Shown here one piece after another: positions 18,904 through 28,188 of a DNA stretch of 64,000 nt. Source of the DNA: Catenovulum sediminis (GTDB taxonomy: Bacteria; Pseudomonadota; Gammaproteobacteria; Enterobacterales; Alteromonadaceae); assembly GCF_040270295.1 (NCBI RefSeq), contig NZ_JBELOE010000200.1, one strand, 5' to 3'. The translations under genes and the position numbers were made by a program. The notes beneath the pieces are model-generated. The model was not told the origin of the DNA. It ran no database searches and saw only the letters and a list, made by a program, of their open reading frames with translations. Each line of letters starts with the position of its first letter. Position 1 is the first letter of the stretch.

Positions 18904-19860
18904 ATGAAAGAAAATGACCGCCAGTCGGTTACCTATCACGAGATAGATTTGGATAATTCTGGTCAAAGAATAGACAATTGGTTAAAGCGTGAGCTAAAAG
19001 GTGTACCAACGTCTTTGATTTATCGTTTGTTAAGAAAAGGGGAGATTCGGGTTAACAAAAAGCGAATTAAACCTGAATACAAACTACAACCAGAAGATAT
19101 TATTCGAATTGCGCCAATCCGAATCGAAACTAAAGCAGAAAATGATTTTACCGTAGGTGACAGACTTAAAAGGTTGGTAGAAGGTGCTATTTTATACGAA
19201 GATTCGCATCTGATTATTTTAAATAAACCTTCTGGTTTGGCGGTACATGGTGGCTCGGGATTGAATTATGGTGCAATTGAAGCGATGCGCCAGATAAGAC
19301 CAGAATTAAAACAACTAGAGTTGGTTCATCGATTGGACAGAGATACCTCGGGTTGTTTAATTATTGCTAAAAAGCGTTCGGCTTTACGAGCATTACATCA
19401 GCAATTGCGTGATAAGAAAGTGGATAAACGTTACTGGGCACTGGTCAGTGGTGCTTGGCCTAAAGCGCTCAAAGTGGTTGAAAAACCCTTATACAAGAAT
19501 GTGTTAGCTTCTGGAGAGCGGGTTGTGAAAGTCGATGCTAAGCTTGGCAAGCCCAGTGAAACTCGATTTAAAATATTACGCAGCTTTTTGCAGTCAACTT
19601 TAGTCGAGGCATTTCCGGTTACAGGTCGAACCCATCAAATCCGCGTTCATGCTGCGGCGTCCGGATATCCGATTGCGTTAGACGACAAGTATGGTGAGGC
19701 TGAATTTGATAAAAAAATGAAAACTATGGGGATTAACCGGTTGTTTTTACATGCTGCATCAATTTCATTTAAGCACCCCAAAGATGGTACCACGTTGCGT
19801 ATAGAAGCACCTTTAGAAGATTCGTTGCAAAAGGCCCTGGAGAAACTGGCAAATGAATAA
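18904..19860 (+). CDS. rluC: 23S rRNA pseudouridine synthase RluC
   Basis: RluC makes pseudouridine at positions 955, 2504 and 2580 of 23S rRNA (E. coli numbering). The ATG at 18904 aligns with the E. coli start region; an in-frame ATG at 18886 adds six residues. The 318-residue protein has an S4 RNA-binding domain (SLIYRLLRKGEIRVNKKR) and a catalytic domain with Asp in HRLDRDTSG and the C-terminal motif GRTHQIRVH. It is divergent from rne, the conserved gammaproteobacterial arrangement, and overlaps the next gene by 8 bases. Confidence 0.95.
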   Translation: MKENDRQSVTYHEIDLDNSGQRIDNWLKRELKGVPTSLIYRLLRKGEIRVNKKRIKPEYKLQPEDIIRIAPIRIETKAENDFTVGDRLKRLVEGAILYEDSHLIILNKPSGLAVHGGSGLNYGAIEAMRQIRPELKQLELVHRLDRDTSGCLIIAKKRSALRALHQQLRDKKVDKRYWALVSGAWPKALKVVEKPLYKNVLASGERVVKVDAKLGKPSETRFKILRSFLQSTLVEAFPVTGRTHQIRVHAAASGYPIALDDKYGEAEFDKKMKTMGINRLFLHAASISFKHPKDGTTLRIEAPLEDSLQKALEKLANE

Positions 19861-20524
19861 ATATAAATTAGTGATTTTTGACTGGGACGGTACATTAATG
19901 GATTCGATTGGCCGTATTGTATCGTCAATGCAAAATGCCGCTTCTAATTGCGGGGTTGAAGTGCCCAGTGACGCACTAGCTCAATCTGTTATCGGTTTAA
20001 GTCTGCCAACCGCGATTCAAACGCTTTTTCCAAGTGCAGATGAAACGATGAAAAAACGACTATCTGATGTGTATCGGCAAGAATATGTTTATGATAACCC
20101 GGTTCCGACCCCACTGTTTCACGGCGTTGAGCCACTTTTGCAGCAATTATCAGAGCAAGGATACATATTGGCGGTTGCAACGGGTAAAGCGCGAGCAGGA
20201 TTAGATAGGGTGTTAAAGGCGACCGGTTTAGCCAATTATTTTGCGGCGACTATATGCGCTGACGAGAGTGAGTCTAAACCCAGCCCTAAAATGCTCTTGA
20301 GTTTATTACAACAATTTGATTTAACTGCGAACCAAGCGGTTATGATTGGCGATACAGTACATGATCTTAACATGGCTAACAATGCCGGCATGGATGCTAT
20401 TGGAGTGACCTGTGGGGTAAACGACGAAGCAACACTAGCGAGTTGTAAGCCGGTTGCTATCGTCCATCAAATACATCAGATTAAAACTATTTTATTGCCA
20501 CAGGTAGTTGCTGAAGTGGATTAA
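19853..20524 (+). CDS. HAD-family phosphatase (phosphoglycolate phosphatase-like)
   Basis: This 223-residue HAD hydrolase has nucleophile motif I DWDGTLMD (Asp10, Asp12), motif II around VATGKAR and motif IV GDTVHDLNMANNAG. The cap is the small helical type of the Gph/YieH group. It overlaps rluC by 8 bases, as in many Alteromonadales and Vibrio genomes, so the two are translated together. The substrate cannot be told from sequence. Its last 38 bases overlap the convergent maf gene. Confidence 0.85.
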   Translation: MNKYKLVIFDWDGTLMDSIGRIVSSMQNAASNCGVEVPSDALAQSVIGLSLPTAIQTLFPSADETMKKRLSDVYRQEYVYDNPVPTPLFHGVEPLLQQLSEQGYILAVATGKARAGLDRVLKATGLANYFAATICADESESKPSPKMLLSLLQQFDLTANQAVMIGDTVHDLNMANNAGMDAIGVTCGVNDEATLASCKPVAIVHQIHQIKTILLPQVVAEVD

Positions 20525-21113
20525 AATCAAAGCTTCTTAATATTTCACAGAGTTTTATTAATGGTAAACCCATTAATGTATTGGGGTCATCACCTTCGAG
20601 CTTTTCAAATAAAGTGATCCCCAAAGCTTCACTTTTAAAGCTGCCAGCACAATTTAAAGGCATTTCTGCCTGTATGTATGCCGAAATCTCGCTTTTCGAC
20701 AATTGTCTAAAATAGACGGTGAAAACTTCAACTAGACTTTTCATTTGGCCATTAGGCGCTATTACAGCAAGGCCAGTGAAAAATTCAACTCGATTGCCGC
20801 TTAATTTGGCCAGTTGTTTTTCGGCATTTTTAATTGTATGTGGTTTACCCAGTATTTCACCATTGTGAAAGGCTACTTGGTCGGAGCCAATCACAAAGTG
20901 TCCTGGGTGCAACTGAGAACCGGCTGTTGCTTTGCTTTCAGCTAGCCGCTTAACCAGCTGATAAGCCGTTTCACCCGCGAGCTCAGTTTCGTCGGTTTCA
21001 GGTTTGCATGTTAAAAAATCAAGTTGTAGCTTTTGTAAAATTTGTTTTCTAAAAATTGAAGTTGACGCCAGCACTAAAGCTGGTTTTTTATTGCTTTGCT
21101 TTAAGATTGTCAT
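20487..21113 (-). CDS. maf: Maf/YceF nucleotide pyrophosphatase
   Basis: This house-cleaning enzyme hydrolyses modified nucleoside triphosphates to monophosphates; the YceF type prefers m7GTP. I chose the start at 21113 (208 residues, MTILKQSNKKPALVLAST) because the family begins just before the L-A-S-T-S motif. Upstream in-frame starts to 21173 run into the yceD promoter region. Conserved segments are ASTSIFRKQIL, PETDET, IGSDQV and GLPLIKLCEIL. It is transcribed away from yceD and overlaps the HAD gene tail to tail. Confidence 0.92.
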   Translation of the reverse strand: MTILKQSNKKPALVLASTSIFRKQILQKLQLDFLTCKPETDETELAGETAYQLVKRLAESKATAGSQLHPGHFVIGSDQVAFHNGEILGKPHTIKNAEKQLAKLSGNRVEFFTGLAVIAPNGQMKSLVEVFTVYFRQLSKSEISAYIQAEMPLNCAGSFKSEALGITLFEKLEGDDPNTLMGLPLIKLCEILRSFDFNPLQQLPVAIK

Positions 21114-21199
21114 AAATTTCGCACTTATTTTAAAATGTTCTACTATTTTTCCGATTTTCATTTGACTAAGCAATAGCAGATCGATAATATCCGCGCCCT

Positions 21200-21730
21200 A
21201 TGCAAAAGGTAAAAATGCCAATTGAGATTGATCCGGTAAAAAGTGCACAAAAACGCTCTGATTATAACGGTGTATATCAATTGGAAGATTTAACGCGTTT
21301 AAGCGCATCGATATTGTCTGGTAACGGGCAAGTCAATGTCACGCTTAGATGTACCTATGATGAGCAACGGCTGCCTGTCATGCTCATCACTGCTGAGACG
21401 GATGTCGAAGTGAAGTGTGAGCGCTGTGGTGAGCCGATGCAACAACATCTGGGTTTATCAGCGACTTTTACACCAAAAACGTATCGTTTAGATGAAGATC
21501 TTGTACCTTCAGACTATGCTATCGTTGCGGTGAATGAATATGGGTTATTGGATCTAAGAGCATTAATTGAAGATGAATTGCTGTTAGAAATTCCAATTGT
21601 CCCTAAACATAAAGTCGATGAGTGCGCCATCAAAGAACAAGACATGAGTTGGGGGGAGCTAGATGAAGCTGCTCAAGAAAAACCAGCCAGTCCGTTTGAT
21701 GTATTGAAAAGTTTAAAGAATCCAAAATAA
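21200..21730 (+). CDS. yceD: YceD/DUF177 protein (23S rRNA accumulation protein)
   Basis: This 176-residue DUF177 protein begins MQKVKMPIEIDPVKSAQKR, closely like E. coli YceD. It has the Cys pair in CERCGEP and the conserved VNEYGLLDLRALIEDELLL and PIVPKH segments. In E. coli and plants the family is linked to 23S rRNA accumulation. It is followed 13 bases later by rpmF, the pairing seen across bacteria. Confidence 0.93.
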   Translation: MQKVKMPIEIDPVKSAQKRSDYNGVYQLEDLTRLSASILSGNGQVNVTLRCTYDEQRLPVMLITAETDVEVKCERCGEPMQQHLGLSATFTPKTYRLDEDLVPSDYAIVAVNEYGLLDLRALIEDELLLEIPIVPKHKVDECAIKEQDMSWGELDEAAQEKPASPFDVLKSLKNPK

Positions 21731-21743
21731 CAGGAGATCAGTA

Positions 21744-21914
21744 ATGGCTGTTCAAAAGAACAAAAAATCTCGTTCAAAGCGTGATATGCGTCGCTCTCAT
21801 GATGCTTTGACTGCTGCTAGCCTGTCTATCGACAGTACATCTGGTGAAACTCATCGTCGTCACCATGTTACTGCAGATGGCTATTATAAAGGCAAAAAAG
21901 TAGTTTCTGCATAA
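21744..21914 (+). CDS. rpmF: 50S ribosomal protein L32
   Basis: This small gene encodes 56 residues (MAVQKNKKSRSKRDMRRSHDA...). It has the L32 start, the conserved GETHRRHHVT segment and the end GYYKGKKVVSA. There are no zinc-binding Cys pairs, as is common in gammaproteobacteria. CAGGAG lies 8 bases before the ATG. It sits between yceD and plsX, the conserved order. Confidence 0.97.
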   Translation: MAVQKNKKSRSKRDMRRSHDALTAASLSIDSTSGETHRRHHVTADGYYKGKKVVSA

Positions 21915-21923
21915 GAGGCAACT

Positions 21924-22946
21924 TTGGCGAATCTAACCATAGCGTTAGATGCAATGGGAGGCGATCACGGGCCTCCTGTTACTATTCCGGCTGCGCTCGA
22001 AGTGTTGGCTGAGTACCCCCAGTTAAAATTTATCGTTTGTGGCGATAAATATCAGATCGTTCCGCTTATCAATGACATCGCATTGAGCCTACAACAGCGT
22101 ATTGAAGTTTTGCACTGTCCTCAAGTTGTCTCTATGGGTGAAAAGCCTTCACAAGCATTACGTAATAAAACGCAATCATCAATGCGAGTTTCTCTCGATC
22201 TTGTGCAAGAAAACCGAGCTCAGGCCTGTGTTAGCGCTGGCAATACTGGCGCATTATTAGCGATGGCCTATTATGTATTGAAGATGCTACCCGGGATCAA
22301 GCGTCCAGCTTTGGTTACGGCAATCCCAAGTGCTAAGGGTCATCGAACTTATGTTTTAGATCTAGGCGCAAATGTAGAATGTGACGAACACATATTGCAT
22401 CAATTTGCATTGATGGGTAGTGTGTTGACCGAAAAAATTGATTTGAAAAACCCTCGGATTGGCATACTGAATGTAGGCGAAGAAGAAATAAAGGGTAGCG
22501 GAACAACAAAAAGAGCAGCAAGATTGTTAAAAGAAGACAAATCGTTAAACTATATAGGGTTTGTTGAAGGCAATGATTTATTTACTGATAAGGCCGATGT
22601 AATTGTTTGCGATGGCTTTGTCGGCAATGTGGCAATGAAGGCATGTGAAGGCCTTGCAAAAGCGGTTATAGAATCTATTAAATCACTGGCCAGCGAAAAT
22701 TGGTTAAGTAAGGTTTTTGCAGCGATCGCTTTACCTATGTTAAAAAAGCTATATCGGCAAATGAACCCCGACCAGTATAATGGAGCGAGTTTGTTAGGAT
22801 TGCGCGGTATAGTGATAAAAAGTCATGGGAATGCCTCAAAAGAAGCTTTCAAATACGCAATTGAAGAAGCTATAAATGAAATTCGCCATCAAGTACCAGA
22901 AAAAATTGGTAATAGAATTGAACAGGCGTTAACTGACAGGTCTTAA
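21924..22946 (+). CDS. plsX: Phosphate acyltransferase PlsX
   Basis: PlsX makes acyl-phosphate from acyl-ACP for phospholipid synthesis. The 340-residue protein starts LTIALDAMGGDHGP and has the conserved SAGNTGALLA and NVGEEEIKG segments and a C-terminal LLGLRGIVIKSHG. The start is TTG at 21924, preceded by AAGAGG. It lies in the yceD-rpmF-plsX-fabHDG run with gaps of 9 and 6 bases. Confidence 0.96.
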   Translation: MANLTIALDAMGGDHGPPVTIPAALEVLAEYPQLKFIVCGDKYQIVPLINDIALSLQQRIEVLHCPQVVSMGEKPSQALRNKTQSSMRVSLDLVQENRAQACVSAGNTGALLAMAYYVLKMLPGIKRPALVTAIPSAKGHRTYVLDLGANVECDEHILHQFALMGSVLTEKIDLKNPRIGILNVGEEEIKGSGTTKRAARLLKEDKSLNYIGFVEGNDLFTDKADVIVCDGFVGNVAMKACEGLAKAVIESIKSLASENWLSKVFAAIALPMLKKLYRQMNPDQYNGASLLGLRGIVIKSHGNASKEAFKYAIEEAINEIRHQVPEKIGNRIEQALTDRS

Positions 22947-22952
22947 ATAAAT

Positions 22953-23912
22953 ATGTATTCAAGAATTATCGGCACAGGCAGTTTTTTTCCCGAACAAGTG
23001 CGTACCAACGCTGACTTAGAAAAAATGGTAGATACCAGTCATGACTGGATTATTGAGCGTACGGGTATCCACGAAAGACGCATTGCTGGGCCTGAAGAAA
23101 ATGTTGCTACCATGGGGTTTGAAGCTTCGAAAAAAGCTTTAGAGGCGGCTAATCTAAAAGCATCAGATATTGACTTAATTTTATGTGCAACGACCAGTTG
23201 GGAAAAAGCATTGCCGAGCGCAGCATGCGAAATTCAAAACTTACTTGGTTTGCCTGGTGTTCCCGCTTTTGACATAGCTGCAGCTTGTGCAGGCTATTGT
23301 TATGCGCTAAGTGTTGCTGATCAATTTATCAAAGCCGGCACAGCTAAAAGAGTTTTGGTGGTCGGTACCGATGCGTTAACCCGCTTATTAGATCCAAACG
23401 ACAGAACCATGATTGTTTTATTTGGTGACGCAGCGGGTGCATGTATTTTGGAAGCCAGTGAAGAAGCGGGGATTTTATCGACACATATCCATGCAGATGG
23501 TCGATATGCTGATTTGCTCGGTGCGGATTTACCCACTAGAGGTGTCGAAGCATCGGTACACGAAGCGTATGGCTACATGAAAGGTAATGAAGTATTTAAA
23601 GTAGCAGTTACCAAATTAAGTGAGATAGTTGAAGAAACACTGGCAGCGAATAACTTACAAAAGTCAGATATCGACTGGCTTGTTCCGCATCAGGCGAACT
23701 ACCGAATCATCAAAGCAACGGCCAAGAAGTTAGATATGACCATGGATAGAGTGGTTGTCACATTAGATAAACACGGAAATACCTCGGCTGCCTCGGTTGC
23801 AACTGCGCTAGATGAAGCAATCCGAGACGGACGCATTCAACGTGGACAAACCTTATTGCTAGAAGCGTTTGGCGGTGGTTTTGCGTGGGCGTCAGCATTA
23901 ATTAAGTATTAA
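22953..23912 (+). CDS. fabH: 3-oxoacyl-ACP synthase III (FabH)
   Basis: FabH starts type II fatty acid synthesis by condensing acetyl-CoA with malonyl-ACP. The 319-residue protein has catalytic Cys112 (DIAAACAGYCYAL), His in VPHQANYRI and Asn in KHGNTSAAS, and the C-terminal LLEAFGGGFAWAS. Length is typical. It lies 6 bases after plsX and 20 before fabD. Confidence 0.96.
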   Translation: MYSRIIGTGSFFPEQVRTNADLEKMVDTSHDWIIERTGIHERRIAGPEENVATMGFEASKKALEAANLKASDIDLILCATTSWEKALPSAACEIQNLLGLPGVPAFDIAAACAGYCYALSVADQFIKAGTAKRVLVVGTDALTRLLDPNDRTMIVLFGDAAGACILEASEEAGILSTHIHADGRYADLLGADLPTRGVEASVHEAYGYMKGNEVFKVAVTKLSEIVEETLAANNLQKSDIDWLVPHQANYRIIKATAKKLDMTMDRVVVTLDKHGNTSAASVATALDEAIRDGRIQRGQTLLLEAFGGGFAWASALIKY

Positions 23913-23932
23913 ACTAAAGATTGAGAAATAAT

Positions 23933-24868
23933 ATGTCTGAACAATCAATTGCATTTGTATTTCCAGGGCAGGGTTCACAAACTGTCGGTATGCTGGAATC
24001 TTTATATCAAGCTTTTCCTAGTGTTAAACAAACATTTGAGCAAGCTTCCGATGCACTCGGTTATGATATGGCTGAAACGATCTTAAAAGATCCAGCTGAA
24101 AAACTAAATCAAACGCAGGTCACCCAGCCCGCCTTGTTAACAGCAAGTACAGCAATATATCGTTTGTTGTTAGAGCAGGGGGCAAAGCAAGCCAAATTTA
24201 TGGCGGGCCACAGTTTAGGTGAGTACTCAGCACTCACCGCAGCAGGCGTATTGCAGTTTGAAGACGCTTTGAAATTAGTTGAATTACGTGGTTTGGCGAT
24301 GCAAGAAGCTGTACCAACAGGCGTTGGTGCTATGGCCGCTATTATTGGACTGGCGGACGATGCGGTTATCGAAGCGTGTGCAAAAGCAAGCGGTGACGAG
24401 TTGGTGGCAGCGGTAAACTTTAATTCACCGGGGCAAGTGGTTATTGCAGGTCATAAAAATGCTGTCGCAAAAGCTTCAGAATTGTGTAAAGAAGCCGGTG
24501 CTAAACGCGCATTACCATTACCGGTAAGCGTGCCATCTCACTGCGCTTTGATGCAGCCGGCGGCCGAAAAACTCAATGCGGCATTACAAAATATACAATT
24601 GGCTGAGCCGCAAATTGCTGTGGTTAACAATGTTGATGTTAAAGCTGAATTTACTTCTGAAGCAATTGCTAATGCATTGGTAAGACAGTTATATTGTCCA
24701 GTGCGTTGGACTGAAACAGTACAACATTTAGCCGCCAATGGTATTACTCAATTAGTTGAAGTAGGACCGGGTAAGGTGCTAAATGGCTTGACTAAACGAA
24801 TTGAAAAATCTTTAACAGCAGTATCTGTCAATGACACTGCGTCGTTAGAATCATTTATAAATGGGTAA
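23933..24868 (+). CDS. fabD: Malonyl-CoA-ACP transacylase FabD
   Basis: FabD loads malonate onto ACP. I chose ATG at 23933 (311 residues, MSEQSIAFVFPGQGSQ); a TTG at 23921 adds four residues. The active Ser94 is in AGHSLGEYSA, and the catalytic His lies in VPSHCALM. It sits between fabH and fabG with only a few bases between. Confidence 0.96.
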   Translation: MSEQSIAFVFPGQGSQTVGMLESLYQAFPSVKQTFEQASDALGYDMAETILKDPAEKLNQTQVTQPALLTASTAIYRLLLEQGAKQAKFMAGHSLGEYSALTAAGVLQFEDALKLVELRGLAMQEAVPTGVGAMAAIIGLADDAVIEACAKASGDELVAAVNFNSPGQVVIAGHKNAVAKASELCKEAGAKRALPLPVSVPSHCALMQPAAEKLNAALQNIQLAEPQIAVVNNVDVKAEFTSEAIANALVRQLYCPVRWTETVQHLAANGITQLVEVGPGKVLNGLTKRIEKSLTAVSVNDTASLESFING

Positions 24869-24872
24869 CACT

Positions 24873-25613
24873 ATGTTTGCAGGACTAGAAGGACAGGTTG
24901 CACTGGTTACAGGTGCAAGTCGTGGTATTGGTAAAGCAATAGCTTTAAAATTGGTTGCAGCAGGCGCAACTGTTATAGGGACAGCGACTTCAGAAAAAGG
25001 AGCCGCGGCAATCTCTGAATATTTAGGTGACAATGGGCAAGGGCTAGTATTAAATGTCACAGACGATGATTCCATTGCCGCTTTGTTTGATACCATCAAA
25101 GCAGCACATGGTGATATCAATATTTTAGTGAATAACGCCGGTATTACGCGCGACAATTTATTAATGCGAATGAAAAACGATGAGTGGTCTGATATTATTG
25201 AGACTAACTTAACGTCTGTCTTTAAGTTGTCTAAAGCCGTGTTGCGCGCAATGATGAAAAAACGCAATGGTCGCATTATTAATATTGGTTCAGTGGTCGG
25301 CTCTACCGGTAACCCAGGGCAGGCAAACTACTGTGCCGCTAAAGCCGGATTAGTTGGTTTTACCAAAGCGATGGCAAAAGAAGTTGCATCTCGCGGAATT
25401 ACCGTAAACTCTGTTGCACCTGGTTTTATTGATACAGATATGACAAAAGAGTTGAGTGAAGAGCAGAAAAATACTATCTTTGCTCAGATTCCAGCGGGTC
25501 GTTTAGGGCAACCTGAAGAAATTGCCGCAGCAGTGTTATTTTTAGCCGCTGCTGAGGCTGCTTATATTACAGGTGAAACCATTCATGTGAATGGCGGCAT
25601 GTATATGGCATAA
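24873..25613 (+). CDS. fabG: 3-oxoacyl-ACP reductase FabG
   Basis: FabG is the NADPH-dependent beta-ketoacyl-ACP reductase of fatty acid elongation. The ATG at 24873 gives 246 residues; an ATG at 24861 overlapping fabD is possible. It has the SDR cofactor motif TGASRGIGK, NNAG, catalytic Ser (IGSVVGSTG) and YCAAK, and ends VNGGMYMA. A second FabG-like SDR at 48285 belongs to the accessory flagellar region and is quite different. Confidence 0.96.
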   Translation: MFAGLEGQVALVTGASRGIGKAIALKLVAAGATVIGTATSEKGAAAISEYLGDNGQGLVLNVTDDDSIAALFDTIKAAHGDINILVNNAGITRDNLLMRMKNDEWSDIIETNLTSVFKLSKAVLRAMMKKRNGRIINIGSVVGSTGNPGQANYCAAKAGLVGFTKAMAKEVASRGITVNSVAPGFIDTDMTKELSEEQKNTIFAQIPAGRLGQPEEIAAAVLFLAAAEAAYITGETIHVNGGMYMA

Positions 25614-25808
25614 ATACGGTAGATTCTTGTGCCGATAACGGGTATCATTCGCTCGCATTCGGATAATAAGAGTCTGGTGTTGGGTTTAACTTAAGAGGTT
25701 AGACCAGTAGACTAAATAAAAGCTTTAAGCTTGCAACCGATTTATTGATTTTAATAAACTACAGCAAACTTGCGCATAGTGCGCATTGTCTGAGGGAAAC
25801 TTTACATT

Positions 25809-26051
25809 ATGAGTAACGCAAATATCCAAGAAAGAGTATACAAAATCATCGTTGAACAACTAGGCGTTAAAGAAGAAGAAATCACAAATGAAGCTTCTTT
25901 TGTTGACGATTTAGGCGCTGATTCTCTTGATACTGTTGAATTAGTTATGGCTCTTGAAGAAGAATTTGATACTGAAATTCCAGATGAAGAAGCTGAAAAA
26001 ATTACAACTGTTCAAGCTGCTATCGACTACGTTGTAGCAAACAAAGAATAA
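25809..26051 (+). CDS. acpP: Acyl carrier protein (fatty acid synthesis)
   Basis: This 80-residue acidic ACP has the phosphopantetheine attachment Ser39 in DDLGADSLDTVELV. It is the housekeeping carrier for the Fab enzymes. A 195-base gap after fabG and a strong terminator after its stop suggest a separate, abundant transcript, as in other gammaproteobacteria. TGCGCA-TAG-TGCGCA lies in the gap near 25771-25785, but its role is unknown. Confidence 0.97.
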   Translation: MSNANIQERVYKIIVEQLGVKEEEITNEASFVDDLGADSLDTVELVMALEEEFDTEIPDEEAEKITTVQAAIDYVVANKE

Positions 26052-26059
26052 TTGATTCT

Positions 26060-26084
26060 GGGCGGTTGTTTAACCGCCTTTTTT
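26060..26084 (+). terminator. Rho-independent terminator after acpP
   Basis: The stem GGCGGTT/AACCGCC (26061-26078) with loop GTTT is followed by six Ts. Confidence 0.93.
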
Positions 26085-26118
26085 ACACCTTTCAAATACT
26101 CCTCCTGGGGGCAATCTA

Positions 26119-27357
26119 GTGTCAAAACGTCGTGTCGTTGTCACCGGACTAGGAATGTTATCTCCGGTCGGTAATTCAGTTGACGATTCTTGGAAAGCGT
26201 TATTGGCAGGTCAAAGTGGTATTCAGTTAATTGATACTTTTGACGTAAGCAGCTTTTCAACTCGCATCAGTGGTTTGGTAAAAGGTTTTCAGTTTGAAGA
26301 TTATTTACCAAAAAAAGAAGCAAAAAAAATGGATACTTTTATACAGTACGGTGTTGCTGCTGGTATCCAAGCTATGAAAGATTCAGGCCTTGAAATTACA
26401 GAGCAAAATGCACATCGCATTGGCGCCGCTGTGGGTTCAGGCATTGGTGGTTTATCTTTGATTGAAGAAAATCACAGCAAATTATTGAATAGCGGTCCTA
26501 AGCGCATGTCGCCATTTTTTGTGCCTTCTACCATTATTAATATGATTTCAGGTCATCTATCTATTTTGTTTGGATTGAAAGGCCCGAATATCGCAATTAC
26601 TACAGCTTGTACTACAGGTGTGCACAACATTGGCCATGCAGCTCGAATGATCGCCTACGGTGATGCAGATGCAATTTTAGCCGGTGGTGCTGAAGCAGCA
26701 ACTACACCTTTAGGTTTGGGTGGTTTTGCGGCAGCAAGAGCATTATCTGCACGTAATGATGAACCTACTCGAGCAAGTCGCCCATGGGATAAAGACCGTG
26801 ACGGTTTTGTCATGGGAGATGGTGCAGGTGTGATGGTATTGGAAGAATACGAACACGCTAAAGCTCGCGGTGCAAAAATTTATGCAGAGCTATCTGGTTT
26901 TGGCATGAGTGGTGATGCTCACCATATTACTTCACCACCGGAAGATGGTGTTGGTGGTCAGCAAGCGATGGCTAATGCTATTCGTGATGCGGGTATTTCA
27001 ATTGAACAAGTGGGCTATTTGAATGCACACGGTACTTCAACACCTGCGGGTGATTTAGCTGAAACCAATGCGGTTAAAAATCTATTTAAAGATTATGCTA
27101 AAAAAGTAATGGTGAGCTCTACTAAATCCATGACGGGTCACTTATTAGGCGCTGCAGGTGCAATTGAAGCGATAATTACGGTAAAAGCGTTACAAGATCA
27201 AAGTATTCCGCCAACCATTAACTTGGAAAATCCCAGTGAAGGTTGTGACTTAGATTATGTGCCGCATGAAGCACGTCAAGCTTCTTTTGACTACGCCTTG
27301 TGTAACTCATTCGGTTTCGGTGGAACCAACGGTTCTATCTTGTTCCGTAAAGTATAA
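26119..27357 (+). CDS. fabF: 3-oxoacyl-ACP synthase II (FabF)
   Basis: This is the elongating beta-ketoacyl-ACP synthase. The 412-residue protein has catalytic Cys164 in TTACTTG and His residues in NAHGTSTPAGD and STKSMTGHLLGAAGA. The start is GTG at 26119 with a CCTGGGGGCAA leader. It follows acpP and precedes pabC, as in E. coli and relatives. Confidence 0.96.
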   Translation: MSKRRVVVTGLGMLSPVGNSVDDSWKALLAGQSGIQLIDTFDVSSFSTRISGLVKGFQFEDYLPKKEAKKMDTFIQYGVAAGIQAMKDSGLEITEQNAHRIGAAVGSGIGGLSLIEENHSKLLNSGPKRMSPFFVPSTIINMISGHLSILFGLKGPNIAITTACTTGVHNIGHAARMIAYGDADAILAGGAEAATTPLGLGGFAAARALSARNDEPTRASRPWDKDRDGFVMGDGAGVMVLEEYEHAKARGAKIYAELSGFGMSGDAHHITSPPEDGVGGQQAMANAIRDAGISIEQVGYLNAHGTSTPAGDLAETNAVKNLFKDYAKKVMVSSTKSMTGHLLGAAGAIEAIITVKALQDQSIPPTINLENPSEGCDLDYVPHEARQASFDYALCNSFGFGGTNGSILFRKV

Positions 27358-27399
27358 TTCTGCGATTTTAAATCGGGCCCTTGTGGCATCAACCGAATT

Positions 27400-28188
27400 A
27401 TGAAGTTAATCAGAGTTATACCTAACCATCACCAAATAGCTGCTTCCAATAGAGCCCTGCAATTTGGTGATGGTCACTTTACGACCATCAAAGTTCAAAA
27501 TCACCAAATTCTCCTTTGGCCCTATCATAAAAAGCGGTTATTAGACGCGAATGAAAGGTTGGCATTTCCACATCTTGATATCAAACGCCTTGAAAAAACA
27601 TTACAAGATATTGCTAAAGCGCAATCAGATGCCATCGTAAAAATATTGATTTGTCGTGGAGAAAGTCAAAGGGGCTATGCATTTTCTGACGATATGCAAA
27701 GTGTTGCTTTGATTTATACATCTGATTTGAATGAAAAGTTGTTTTCTTATCCTGATGGTATTGCGCTAGTCAGTTTACATACTCAAATTGCGCGTCAACC
27801 TTTGTTGGCTGGAATAAAGCATTGTAATCGTTTAGAACAAATTTTAATTAAAAAAGAACTGACCGATAAACAACAAAAGGATGGACTGGTTTTCGATACA
27901 GATGGTTTTTTAATCGAAACATCATTGGCCAATATTTTTGTTCAAATAAACGAAAACTGGCTTACCCCTGATTTGTCAGAATCCGGTGTGGCAGGGGTAC
28001 AAAGAGCATTTACGTTAAACAAAATCAAAAATATTGAAAGACGAAAGATTCATCAAACTGAGGTTGCAGCAATTCAGGCTGCAGTGATATCAAATGCCTT
28101 GATAGGTTGGGTATCTGTTGCCAGCATTGATGGTCGGATGCTCAATCAAAAACAGTCGCAGGATTTTATCCAAGGGTGTTATGCATAA
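27400..28188 (+). CDS. pabC: Aminodeoxychorismate lyase PabC
   Basis: This PLP enzyme of fold type IV makes 4-aminobenzoate for folate. The 262-residue protein has the FGDGHFTTIKV start region, the PLP lysine in GIKHCNRLEQIL, and ETSLANIF near the cofactor phosphate site. It is weakly similar to branched-chain aminotransferases, but its place between fabF and mltG fixes the identity. It overlaps mltG by 8 bases. Confidence 0.9.
   Translation: MKLIRVIPNHHQIAASNRALQFGDGHFTTIKVQNHQILLWPYHKKRLLDANERLAFPHLDIKRLEKTLQDIAKAQSDAIVKILICRGESQRGYAFSDDMQSVALIYTSDLNEKLFSYPDGIALVSLHTQIARQPLLAGIKHCNRLEQILIKKELTDKQQKDGLVFDTDGFLIETSLANIFVQINENWLTPDLSESGVAGVQRAFTLNKIKNIERRKIHQTEVAAIQAAVISNALIGWVSVASIDGRMLNQKQSQDFIQGCYA

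Noticed and set aside
27358..27380. Terminator after fabF (CGATTTTAAATCG)
   Set aside because: The palindrome leaves no loop and has no T-run; pabC is probably read through.
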